In this document: one piece after another, positions 15,407-23,431 of the stretch | Layout of the letters: every line of letters starts with the position of its first letter | Position numbering within the stretch: position 1 is the stretch's first letter | Source of the DNA: a virus | DNA length: 29,169 nt | Virus record (IMG/VR): IMGVR_UViG_3300008448_013271 | Span: 1 to 29,169 of that record | Direction: 5' to 3' (one strand) | Notes under the pieces: model-generated | Database searches by the model: none | The model's input: the letters and a program-made list of their open reading frames with translations, nothing else | Told to the model about the DNA's origin: nothing | Made by a program: the position numbers and the translations under genes

Positions 15407-16429
15407 ATGGCAACCGGGACCAATACGTTTACGAAGATCGTCGTCAAGGGCGAAGGCACCTACGCTGCCGGCACGGCCGGAAACTTCTCGAGCGGCGGCC
15501 GCCGCCTGGTCGTCGCGCCCACGGGCGTGATCAACCGCGGCGTCGAGCACGATACGGGCTCGGACCGCACGATCGGCGTCCGCAACCCGATCCTGGCTCA
15601 GCGCGTCACCAAGCTCTCGGAGAACCCCGAGATCAGCTTGAGCGTCCCCGCCCTCAACACCCACGATCTCGTGGTCTACCTCTCGGCGATCCAGGAAGTC
15701 AGCCCAACCGGAGCCGGCCCAGACTACGACTGGACCTTCGACTTCGACATGACAACCGGAGCCCCGGCTCCGAAGAGTCTCCAGGCGATCGTCACCGACG
15801 GCAACCAGTCGTTCCACGTCAAGGGCATCCTCCCGACGAGCCTTGAGCTGTCGGCCGAGGCCGCTGGCATCACGACCGCGACCTTCTCCGGGTTCGCCAA
15901 GGCCGTCGCCAAGACAAGCCAGGCAACGGCCGAAGGGATCCCGACTTCCGGCGCAAGTGTCGCCGGCCGTCTCTGGACCCCGAGCTACGCAGCCAGCTGG
16001 TCCGGCCTCACGTCGGCTACGCCGTTCGAGCACCTCTTCGACTGGACCCTTACCATCGAGCCGGGCATGGCTCCGCTCAACGCGCAGGCCGGCGCCTACA
16101 CCCTCAGCGACTACAGCCAGTTCGCTGGTCCGTTCGCCGGCACGCTCTCGATGACCGTCGCCTCCAACGCGGAAGCGGTCGCCGAACTCTACGACAAGCT
16201 CGGACAGCCGGTCTTCTGGAACCTCGTCTGGTCCCAGACGCCCGCCGGCTCGGCCGTTGAGCACGCCGTCGTGATCCGCATGTGCGCGGTCCCGACCTCG
16301 GTCCAGCCGATCGCGGCAGACACCGATGGCATCGTGACCTACGCCGTTGAGGCCGCCCTGGCCTACGACGAGGACAGCGACAACTGCCTGACGATCCAGG
16401 TCATCAACGAGCTCCCGGCGCTCCCATAA
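15407..16429 (+). CDS. Major tail protein (tail tube)
   Basis: Subunit of the tail tube, 340 residues, rich in beta strands. NTFTKIVVKGEGTYAAGTAG opens it, followed by RNPILAQRVTKLSENPEISL, LVVYLSAIQE and LFDWTLTIEPGMAPLNAQAG; the plan resembles siphovirus tube proteins. Position right before the chaperone pair and tape measure supports this. The upstream hairpin, motif and strong ribosome binding site fit high expression. Confidence 0.85.
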   Translation: MATGTNTFTKIVVKGEGTYAAGTAGNFSSGGRRLVVAPTGVINRGVEHDTGSDRTIGVRNPILAQRVTKLSENPEISLSVPALNTHDLVVYLSAIQEVSPTGAGPDYDWTFDFDMTTGAPAPKSLQAIVTDGNQSFHVKGILPTSLELSAEAAGITTATFSGFAKAVAKTSQATAEGIPTSGASVAGRLWTPSYAASWSGLTSATPFEHLFDWTLTIEPGMAPLNAQAGAYTLSDYSQFAGPFAGTLSMTVASNAEAVAELYDKLGQPVFWNLVWSQTPAGSAVEHAVVIRMCAVPTSVQPIAADTDGIVTYAVEAALAYDEDSDNCLTIQVINELPALP

Positions 16430-16463
16430 GGAGCACGGGGGGGAAGTAGAAGGAGGGACAGAG

Positions 16464-16790
16464 ATGTCCAACATCAAGCCGGCGCCCGCGCGCGCCATCA
16501 CCGTCGTCCGAGTAGAACTCAAGGACGATCTCGCCGGATGGTGGGCGGACTGCCGCTCGCCGAAGGACCTTCCAGCCCGCGTCTTCGGGCAGCTCGCCGA
16601 GATCGGCGAGGCCGACGCCGCCGCACTGGTCAAGCTCGCGGGAGCACTCGAGACGATCGTCGTCGAGCACAACTTCCCTGATGCGACGACCGGCAAGCTC
16701 GCCGCCTCACTTCTCGATGTCGCGCCCGACGCACTCGCGGCACTCGCCGCCGGTTGGTCGGAGAAGGCGTTCACGCCGGACCCTCGCTAA
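16464..16790 (+). CDS. Tail assembly chaperone, upstream frame (G-like)
   Basis: A 108-residue protein, mostly helical (LARVFGQLAEIGEADAA-like stretch, LVKLAGALETIVVEHNFPD, ALAALAAGWSEKAF). Location between tail tube and tape measure and the overlapping next frame identify it as the G-type chaperone that coats the tape measure protein during tail assembly. GAAGGAGGG precedes the ATG. A fraction of ribosomes is expected to shift -1 before the TAA at 16788 into the next frame. Confidence 0.75.
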   Translation: MSNIKPAPARAITVVRVELKDDLAGWWADCRSPKDLPARVFGQLAEIGEADAAALVKLAGALETIVVEHNFPDATTGKLAASLLDVAPDALAALAAGWSEKAFTPDPR

Positions 16791-16996
16791 CGGCGTCGGC
16801 GTTCCGCTACGGCCTGGGAGAACAGGTCGCCGCGCCGCCGCCGGAGCTATCGTTCTGGATCCTGGCCCGGGAGTTCGGGATCGGACCGTGGGAGGTCGCA
16901 GAGGCGCCATTGAGCGAAGTGCTCAAGGCTCTCGAGATCCTCTCGGCAGTTCGGAAGGGTGAGGCACAGCGGGCCGAGCGTTCGAACAGGAAGTAA
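16754..16996 (+). CDS. Tail assembly chaperone, frameshift extension (T-like)
   Basis: This frame is open from 16682 to 16996 and has no ATG or GTG start with a ribosome site, only a TTG at 16754. It encodes FRYGLGEQVAAPPPELSFWI and AREFGIGPWEVAEAP, typical of the C-terminal extension of G-T chaperone fusions. It lies in the -1 frame of the upstream gene. The slip site is not certain: GGAGAAG (16760-16766) in the zero frame G-GAG-AAG is imperfect, and CCT (16782-16784) could re-pair one base back as CCC. The fusion via the second would read FTPDP-SLTASAFRYG. Confidence 0.65.
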   Translation: MVGEGVHAGPSLTASAFRYGLGEQVAAPPPELSFWILAREFGIGPWEVAEAPLSEVLKALEILSAVRKGEAQRAERSNRK

Positions 16997-17005
16997 GGAG
17001 ACAAG

Positions 17006-17449
17006 ATGGCCATCAAGAGCGGCTTCGACGTCAAGGTGACCGGGCTCGACGGGATCCGTCTGGCCATGGCCGCCGCCGGCGATCCGAAGAAGATCGACAA
17101 GGCCATCACCACCGCCGCCAAGGCGGCGGCGAAGCCGATCACGGCCGAAGCCAAGCGCCGCGCCCCGAAAAAGACCGGTCGTCTTCGCAAGGCCATCAAG
17201 ACGCAAGGGGTCAAATACGAGAAGCCCGGCGCGTTGATCACCATCGCCCCAGGAAAACGCCGAGACGATCTCTCGGGCGCCTGGTATCGTTGGTTCATCG
17301 TCAGCGGCGTGCCGAAGCTCGGCATCGCGCCGCGTCCGTTCATCGATCAGGCCGAGGCCGCGCGTCGAGACGAGGCGCTCGAGATCTTCCAGACAAAGGT
17401 CGATGAGCTGATCAGCAACAATCTCACCCCACGACGCACAGGAAGGTAG
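17006..17449 (+). CDS. HK97 gp10-like protein
   Basis: A 147-residue protein with AITTAAKAAAKPITAEAKRR, APKKTGRLRKAIKTQ and APRPFIDQAEAARRDEALE, the basic signature of the HK97 gp10 family of head-tail joining/tail completion proteins. That family is normally found between connector and tail tube. Here it is between chaperones and tape measure, so it is displaced, or its role differs. AAGGAGA precedes the ATG. Confidence 0.75.
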   Translation: MAIKSGFDVKVTGLDGIRLAMAAAGDPKKIDKAITTAAKAAAKPITAEAKRRAPKKTGRLRKAIKTQGVKYEKPGALITIAPGKRRDDLSGAWYRWFIVSGVPKLGIAPRPFIDQAEAARRDEALEIFQTKVDELISNNLTPRRTGR

Positions 17450-17453
17450 AACC

Positions 17454-19232
17454 ATGGCGCGCACGGGCAACGTCTACATCACCATCAACGGGCGGGACAA
17501 CGTCTCGAAGACGATCCGCCAGGTCAACAAGGGCCTCGGATCTCTCTCAACGAAGTCTCTCGCCGTTGGAACGGCCATCGGAACCGCGCTCGGCGGCATC
17601 GCCCTCCAGGGCATCAACGCCCTCGCCGGCGGCATCAAGGACGCCTTCGGCAACGCGGCGACCTATCAGAAGCTCGGCAACCAGCTTGCGCAGACCATCG
17701 AGACTACGGGCAACGCGGCACAGATCAGCGTCGATGGCGTCAAGGCGCTCGCCGGCTCACTCGAGTCGCTCTCGGGTGTTGACGAGAACCTAATCGTCCA
17801 GAACGCCAACCTCCTTGCCACCTTCAAGGGCATCGAGAACGAGGGCGGCAAGGCGGGCGGAACCTTCGACCGCACGATGCAGGCCGCGCTCGACCTCTCG
17901 ACCGCCATGGGCATCGACCTCACTGCCGCGACCAAGGGGTTGGGCAAGGCGCTCTCGAACCCGATCAAGGGTCTTGGCGCCCTCAGCAAGGCCGGCATCG
18001 TCTTCACTGATCAAGAGCTCAAGCGCATCAAGGCGCTCCAGCAAAGCGGCAAGCTCCACGAGGCGCAGGCGATCATCCTCAAGAAGGTCGAGGGTCGCTT
18101 CGAGGGCGCGGCTGAGGCGGCGGGCAAGGGGTTCGAGGGATCGATCGCCCGGCTCAACGACGCAATCGGCGACCTGCTCCGCGACGCGGTCACGCCGCTC
18201 CTTGAGCCGCTGGCCTCGATGGCAGAGAAGATCGCCTCGGACGTCATCCCGGCAGTCAAAGAGCTCTTCGGCAACGTCGGCAAAGACAAGAGCATCTCCG
18301 GCTTCGTCTCGATCCTGACAAAGGATGTCGTTCCGGCAATCATGCGGGTCGCAAACTTCATCTTCAACGACGTCGTTCCGGCGGTCCTCGAGTTCCGCGA
18401 GCGGCTGATGAACGGCCTGATGCCAATCATCAAGACCGTCGCCGGCTTCATCAAGAACACCGTCGTCCCGATCTTCCAAAGCATCGCGACCGTGGTCGTT
18501 CGCGACGTGCTGCCAATCATCAAGCGGCTCGCCGACTTCTTCATCACTCGGGTCCTTCCAGCCGCGTCAACAGTGGCCGCCTTCCTGGCCGGCGTTCTCG
18601 GGCCGATCTTCCGCAAGGTCGCCGACGTCATCACGCAGAAGGTTCTCCCGGTAGTCGTCAAGCTGGCGAACTTCTTCGTCAACAACGTGCTGCCGGTGAT
18701 CGCCGATCTCGCCGGCGCGCTCTGGGGCAACGGCTCCGGGCCGCTCCCGACCGCGCTCAACGCGATCGCCGGGGTCTTCGACTTCGTGGCCACGGCCGTC
18801 GGCACGCTCTTCGGCTGGCTCGAGGATCTCCTCGACATCCTTGGACAGGTCGCCCAGGCAATCGCCGATAGCCCGATCGGACAGATCGCCGGCGCGATCG
18901 GCGGGTTCCTCGGTAACCTCTTCGGCGGAGAACGCGCGCAGGGCGGACCGGTCGCCGGTGGCAAGGCGTACCTCGTCGGCGAAAAAGGACCGGAGCTCTT
19001 CGTTCCAGGACAGAGCGGATCGATCGTTCCGAACACCGGGCTCGCGATGCCGTCGGTCTCCGCTGGCGCCGCAGGCGGCGTCGCCGGAGAGATCCGTCGC
19101 GCGTTCGCCGGGCTCGGCATCTATCTCGACGGCGAGTCCGTCGGTCGGGTCTCCGACCGCCGGCTATCCGTGGCACTCGCAACCACCGGCACGACCAGCA
19201 GGAGCGCAGGCGCGTTCCGCTACGGCCGATAA
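17454..19232 (+). CDS. Tape measure protein
   Basis: Sets tail length and is ejected with DNA. The 592 residues start with GNVYITINGRDNVSKTI and a hydrophobic segment (VGTAIGTALGGIALQGI). A TMP helical core follows, with SLESLSGVDENLIVQNANLL and LSNPIKGLGALSKAGI. Residues 291-425 are nine 15-residue repeats. The end AQGGPVAGGKAYLVGEKGPE, LFVPGQSGSIVPN is a classic tape measure C-terminus. With about 1.5 A per residue the tail would be near 90 nm, short for a siphovirus. No lysozyme or peptidase domain is seen. Confidence 0.92.
   Translation: MARTGNVYITINGRDNVSKTIRQVNKGLGSLSTKSLAVGTAIGTALGGIALQGINALAGGIKDAFGNAATYQKLGNQLAQTIETTGNAAQISVDGVKALAGSLESLSGVDENLIVQNANLLATFKGIENEGGKAGGTFDRTMQAALDLSTAMGIDLTAATKGLGKALSNPIKGLGALSKAGIVFTDQELKRIKALQQSGKLHEAQAIILKKVEGRFEGAAEAAGKGFEGSIARLNDAIGDLLRDAVTPLLEPLASMAEKIASDVIPAVKELFGNVGKDKSISGFVSILTKDVVPAIMRVANFIFNDVVPAVLEFRERLMNGLMPIIKTVAGFIKNTVVPIFQSIATVVVRDVLPIIKRLADFFITRVLPAASTVAAFLAGVLGPIFRKVADVITQKVLPVVVKLANFFVNNVLPVIADLAGALWGNGSGPLPTALNAIAGVFDFVATAVGTLFGWLEDLLDILGQVAQAIADSPIGQIAGAIGGFLGNLFGGERAQGGPVAGGKAYLVGEKGPELFVPGQSGSIVPNTGLAMPSVSAGAAGGVAGEIRRAFAGLGIYLDGESVGRVSDRRLSVALATTGTTSRSAGAFRYGR
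18324..18728 (+). repeat. Nine tandem 15-residue repeats in tape measure
   Basis: Units such as DVVPAIMRVANFIFN, GLMPIIKTVAGFIKN, DVLPIIKRLADFFIT, KVLPVVVKLANFFVN and NVLPVIADLAGALWG run without gaps. The consensus is x-V-(V/L)-P-x-(I/V)-x-x-x-A-x-F-x-x-x, with proline at position 4 in every unit. DNA identity between units is low. Confidence 0.85.
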
Positions 19233-19250
19233 GCATAGGAGAACCTGACC

Positions 19251-19871
19251 ATGGCACTAAGCAGCATCAGCATCAGCGAGGGCGATGGCGATAAGATCCT
19301 GGCCACCGACGAGGTGACCCAGGACGCGCTCATCGTTCAGCGACAGCGCTTCCTCGTCGACCCAAGCCACCTGGCCAGCTACGGCGTCAACCAGATGGCA
19401 ACGGCCAACACCTCGGCGGGCGTCCTCGCGGCGCTCTACGCCGGCGGGGCAAACAACATCTACATCCGCCGGATCGAGCTGGTCCAGGAGGTCCTGGCCT
19501 CGGCCTCGACGCTCTACACCGTAGAGTTCGGCCGCGTTCTCACGCAGCCAACCGGCGGCACGACGCGAACCCCGACCGACCTCGACTCCGCCGACGCCGC
19601 CTCAACGGCGACCCTTCGAGTCTCGTCCTCGGCTACGCCGAACACTGGGCTCACCGCACCGACGGCGATCTTCTCCAAGACCATGGTCTTGGTCGACACG
19701 AACGACAAGCTCGCCACGAGCTCGTCGGTCGTCTTCGACTTCCCGGATCTGGTCAAGGCGCCGAAGATCAACGCCGGGAGCACCGAGACGTTCGTGATCA
19801 GCACCCCGACGGCAAGCGCCGCATCGGGTCGACTGCGCATCAACGTCCTCTTCTACGAGACCGACTTCTAA
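19251..19871 (+). CDS. Probable virion structural protein
   Basis: A 206-residue, beta-rich protein with serine/threonine-rich stretches and no membrane segment. AGGANNIYIRRIELVQEVLA, then a central region of repeated threonine/serine strands and a final GRLRINVLFYE suggest a beta-sandwich structural protein. No family is recognised with certainty. It sits between tape measure and tail-tip genes, so a tail or tail-tip role is likely by position. Confidence 0.6.
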   Translation: MALSSISISEGDGDKILATDEVTQDALIVQRQRFLVDPSHLASYGVNQMATANTSAGVLAALYAGGANNIYIRRIELVQEVLASASTLYTVEFGRVLTQPTGGTTRTPTDLDSADAASTATLRVSSSATPNTGLTAPTAIFSKTMVLVDTNDKLATSSSVVFDFPDLVKAPKINAGSTETFVISTPTASAASGRLRINVLFYETDF

Positions 19872-19883
19872 GAGGCCGCCCCG

Positions 19884-22094
19884 ATGGCGAGCAGTTGGCT
19901 CAACGGAGTCGTGCCCAGGCAGCAGCCGTATTCGCTGCGCATCCAGGGCATGTGGCGCGGGCTTGACCTCATGGTCAGTCGAGCCTCGCGCAGCTCCGCC
20001 GTGCGCGACTACGCGCCATCGGTGATCCCCAGCAGCATCAGCCTCGACTCATCCGCCGACGACCTCGGCGGCACGCTGACCTTCGAGGTGCTCCAGGACA
20101 AGACCCCCGCCCAGGGTCCGTGGTGGTCGCGCGACCTACTCCCGGACAACGCGCTGATCACCTTCTCGCAGAACCGCTCGGTCGACGGGACCTATGCCCC
20201 CCAGACTCGGCTGTTCACCGGGTTCGTCGACAACATCGACGCCCGACTCTTGGGCGGCGGCACGGGCTCGTTGGCTACGGTGACCTGCGTCTCACTCACC
20301 TCGATCCTCGACCGGATCCTCGTCCGCAAGGTCGCTGACAGGCGAACCGGTCTCGCCCTCTCCAAGGCGGTCATCAAGACCGGCACGGACCGGGACCAGA
20401 TCCGAGAGATCCTGGCCATCGCCGGCGGCCGGCGCCGCGTCGGCAACGCGACCATCTTCAACCCGACCAACATCGCCCTGGTCGAAGAAACGGCCACCAA
20501 CCTCCCGCAGCTCGAGATCCAGCTCGGCACCCTCCGGCAGGCGCTCGAGGCCGTCTGCGAGTCGGCTCAGAACAAGGACGGCAAGCGGCGCCACTTCTAC
20601 CTCGACAGCCGAACCGGCAAGCTGGTCTACGGGTTCGCCGATGCCTCCGAGGTCACCTACGCCGATGCCCCGCTCGAGTTGGTCACCGACCCGGCAGACC
20701 AGGAGCTTGACGCGCCGGTCGACTTCGGCCACGACGAGTGGCTCCGCAGCTCGGGCCGCCTTGCCCTCTACCTCAATCCGCTCAACACGGGCAACGGGAC
20801 CGTCCGCAACACCGGCGCCCGCAACGTCGCGATCCAGGAGAGCGTGCTGATCTCCGGCACCGGGCTCTTCACCCCGAGCTTCGTCCCCAAGCCGATCACC
20901 TCCGAGGCCAACAGCAACGCCATCGTTCTCCGCTCCGCCCAGACCGACAGCGGCGGCACGATCGGTACCAACTCCGCCCGCTACTTCCGGACGCCGTCGA
21001 AGGGGTCGTTGGTCGGCTCCAAGTTCACGCTCTCGGGATGGTTCCGCAACAACACCGAGGACCAGGCGACGCAGCCGGCGACCGGCAACTCCTACTACTT
21101 CATCGACTCGATGGTCGGCGCCTCGGGCTTCGGCATCCGCCTCGAGGACGTCACCGGCGTGGTCCCGCCGGTCATCCCGCCGACCCGCTTCATGCGCGTC
21201 CACCTGGCACGCGCCGGGGTCAACGTCATCTCGTCCAGCGCGGGCGGCATCGTCAACGGCGCCTGGCACCACATCGCCGCTACCTTCGACGGCACCACCG
21301 CGAAACTCTTCGTCGACGGCGCCCTCGTCGGGTCGGCCGCTTGGGCGCCGATCAATCCAGACACCGAGATCCGCATCGGCGCGATGCTCGGCGTCACCGA
21401 TGCGTTCCCCGGTGCCTACGCCCATCTCGCGATCCACAGCGAGGCGCTGACCGACGGCGAAATCCAGGGCCTCTACAACGCCGGCAGTTGGACCCGCGCC
21501 ACTTCCAAGATCATCCCGCGGGACCTCTTCGTCGGCACGGACCACAGCCGCGTGGTCAAGCGGGTCTTCGTCCTCGCCGCCGACACCTCGGCCGACAAGG
21601 ATGAGGACGCCGACCCATACATGCGCGACTACGCCGCTGTCCTCAACGAGGCCGGCACCGCAACGGCCTACGCCAAGCGATCCGCCTCGATCGTCTTCGA
21701 GGACGTCCTCGAGGCCCCCTACATCCGCACCCGTCAAACCGCCGCGCGGAAGACCCGCATCGACCGCGCTGCGCGGTCCTTCTTCGGCGAGCGCCGACGG
21801 CCGGAGCAGTCGGTCACGGCAACGATCCGCGGCGCCTCCGACACCCAGGCGTGGTGGGCCTACGGCTTCAACTCCGGCTGGCGACAGTCCGGCTCGACCT
21901 ACTCCTTCGTACGCGAGGGATGGCGACCAGGGCAGTGGGTCAAGGTCGACGCGCCGGCGCTCGGCCTGGTCGGCCTCTACCGCATCGCCTCGGTCTCGAT
22001 GAGCCTTGAGCCGAACTCCCTAATCCGCCGCTTCGACCTCGAGCTCGACGCACGCCCGCGCTACCGCATCGGCCGCCTGGCGGCGATGGACTGA
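19884..22094 (+). CDS. Tail-tip protein with LamG-like domain
   Basis: A 736-residue protein. Residues 1-320 and 545-736 are beta-rich and look like one tail-tip/hub scaffold (VIPSSISLDSSADDLGGTL, FTGFVDNIDARLLG, late YRIASVSMSLEPNSLIRRFD). Between them, about 330-535, lies a LamG/concanavalin-like jelly roll: KFTLSGWFRN, WHHIAATFDGTTAKLFVDGA, EIRIGAMLG, AHLAIHSEALTDGEIQGLYN. Such domains bind glycans, so this one probably helps host-surface recognition. The start has a weak ribosome site (GAGGCCGCC) 13 bases after the previous stop. Confidence 0.8.
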   Translation: MASSWLNGVVPRQQPYSLRIQGMWRGLDLMVSRASRSSAVRDYAPSVIPSSISLDSSADDLGGTLTFEVLQDKTPAQGPWWSRDLLPDNALITFSQNRSVDGTYAPQTRLFTGFVDNIDARLLGGGTGSLATVTCVSLTSILDRILVRKVADRRTGLALSKAVIKTGTDRDQIREILAIAGGRRRVGNATIFNPTNIALVEETATNLPQLEIQLGTLRQALEAVCESAQNKDGKRRHFYLDSRTGKLVYGFADASEVTYADAPLELVTDPADQELDAPVDFGHDEWLRSSGRLALYLNPLNTGNGTVRNTGARNVAIQESVLISGTGLFTPSFVPKPITSEANSNAIVLRSAQTDSGGTIGTNSARYFRTPSKGSLVGSKFTLSGWFRNNTEDQATQPATGNSYYFIDSMVGASGFGIRLEDVTGVVPPVIPPTRFMRVHLARAGVNVISSSAGGIVNGAWHHIAATFDGTTAKLFVDGALVGSAAWAPINPDTEIRIGAMLGVTDAFPGAYAHLAIHSEALTDGEIQGLYNAGSWTRATSKIIPRDLFVGTDHSRVVKRVFVLAADTSADKDEDADPYMRDYAAVLNEAGTATAYAKRSASIVFEDVLEAPYIRTRQTAARKTRIDRAARSFFGERRRPEQSVTATIRGASDTQAWWAYGFNSGWRQSGSTYSFVREGWRPGQWVKVDAPALGLVGLYRIASVSMSLEPNSLIRRFDLELDARPRYRIGRLAAMD

Positions 22095-22096
22095 CC

Positions 22097-23374
22097 ATGA
22101 GCAAGATCGGCGTCTCCTCGGGATCCCTGGCCTCCTCAACCGGTGCCGTCGTCGACGAGCTTGGTCAGCTGCTCATCGGCACCGACACGACCGGCGGAGA
22201 GGCGCAGGCGATCGGTCCATCGCTCCGCCGAGAGCTTCTCACCGGGTTCGCCAACGGAGACTGGTCCTCGGCGCCGCAGAGCCGTGGCAACGTCACCGAA
22301 GAGTCGAACCCGCTTCCCTTCTGGACTCGCGGCAGCACCGACGCCACAGCCGGCACGCTCCCGGTCGAAGAGCGGGTGACTATTGAGGTCATCGAGAATA
22401 GCTCCGCCGCCTCCGGGAACGAGCTCAGGTTTACGATTACTAAAGACGCAGTTGCCACAAAAGAGTACTTCGTCTCGCGCTACATCCCGGTGGTCGGCAG
22501 CCGCGCCCGGTCGTTCACCTACGAGCCGCGGGCGCACGTCGTTGGATCGAGCGGGGCCTCGGCCGCAAACATCGACGCCTACATCCGAGCCTACTACGTC
22601 AACGCCGCGCTGGTCGCTACGGGCACGACTGCGACCAACTCCCCGGTCCTCACCGCTATCGACCGAGAGATCCAGGCGCTCCCGAACGGCGGCGCCCAGC
22701 TGCCGTCCGACGCCGCGTTCCTCTACGTCGAGATCGGGGTCCTGATCAACGGCGCAATCACGACCACCGAGACGATGACCGTCCCTGAGGCGCGGCTCGA
22801 CGTCGGCGGCATCCAGCTCCTGCTCACCGACCAGAACGCCGCAGACCCAACGCGGGGCGGCGCCTACATCGCCTCCGGTCAGCTCTACCTCTCGGCCGAC
22901 GCCAACGACGGCGTTGGCGGCGATCCGGCCATCATCCTCGACACGGCCAGCGATCGCTACTACATGGACGCCAAGCCGGTCGCGGGCCGCGCCACCGGTC
23001 CGGCGACGACGACCCTCACCGGAGCCGCGACCCTTCTCGATCTTGATGCGTCCTCGGAGTCGGGCGTATACCGATCAGGCGACACGATGGTCGCGCAGTT
23101 CGCCGGGTTCTACCTCATCACCGCGCGGGTCTCCTTCCAGTCGTCCGGTGCCGGCACCTACCGCCGCATCTTCGTCCGCAACAACGGCACGACCATCGCC
23201 ACCGCCCAGGACGCAATCTCGACAGCGGCAATCTCTCACAACATCAACGTCGCGACCCAGCTCAACCTGGCCGCCAACGACGCGATCGACGTCCAGGGGC
23301 AGCAGAACAGCGGCGGAAACCTGACCGCCACCGTCCTCGAACTCACGGTCACTCGACTCGGAAACTCGATCTAA
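22097..23374 (+). CDS. Tail protein with C1q/TNF-like end
   Basis: A 425-residue protein. A short N-terminal part (LASSTGAVVDELGQLLIG) is followed by a beta-sandwich region (about 55-240) resembling carbohydrate-binding jelly rolls. The last 120 residues (TLLDLDASSESGVYRSGD, FAGFYLITARVSFQSSGAGT, RRIFVRNNGTTIATA, LNLAANDAIDVQG) fit a trimeric C1q/TNF-like jelly roll, found in phage fibre tips. Coupled to the tail-tip gene (2 bases between). Likely a receptor-binding or tip protein. Confidence 0.72.
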   Translation: MSKIGVSSGSLASSTGAVVDELGQLLIGTDTTGGEAQAIGPSLRRELLTGFANGDWSSAPQSRGNVTEESNPLPFWTRGSTDATAGTLPVEERVTIEVIENSSAASGNELRFTITKDAVATKEYFVSRYIPVVGSRARSFTYEPRAHVVGSSGASAANIDAYIRAYYVNAALVATGTTATNSPVLTAIDREIQALPNGGAQLPSDAAFLYVEIGVLINGAITTTETMTVPEARLDVGGIQLLLTDQNAADPTRGGAYIASGQLYLSADANDGVGGDPAIILDTASDRYYMDAKPVAGRATGPATTTLTGAATLLDLDASSESGVYRSGDTMVAQFAGFYLITARVSFQSSGAGTYRRIFVRNNGTTIATAQDAISTAAISHNINVATQLNLAANDAIDVQGQQNSGGNLTATVLELTVTRLGNSI

Positions 23375-23377
23375 TCG

Positions 23378-23414
23378 CGCCGCTGGGCAGGTGGCGGCGA
23401 TCTATCAGGAGACC
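23378..23414 (+). promoter_or_regulatory. Hairpin plus recurring intergenic motif, copy 4
   Basis: CGCCGC (23378-23383) pairs with GCGGCG (23394-23399) over a 10-base loop. The stem end begins GCGATCTATCAGGAGACC (23397-23414), followed by GCAGGAGG and the endolysin ATG at 23432. This copy agrees with copy 1 at all but one inserted A. GATCTAA also overlaps the preceding stop codon. Confidence 0.55.
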
Positions 23415-23431
23415 GCAGGAGGATCCTCACC

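Noticed and set aside
15329-16774. Minus-strand frame of 481 codons opposite the major tail protein
   Set aside because: Overlaps a well-supported structural gene on the other strand, and has a low-complexity, arginine-rich translation.
20292-21737. Minus-strand frame of 481 codons opposite the tail-tip gene
   Set aside because: Glycine/valine/aspartate-rich shadow without domain; the plus strand encodes a recognisable LamG domain.
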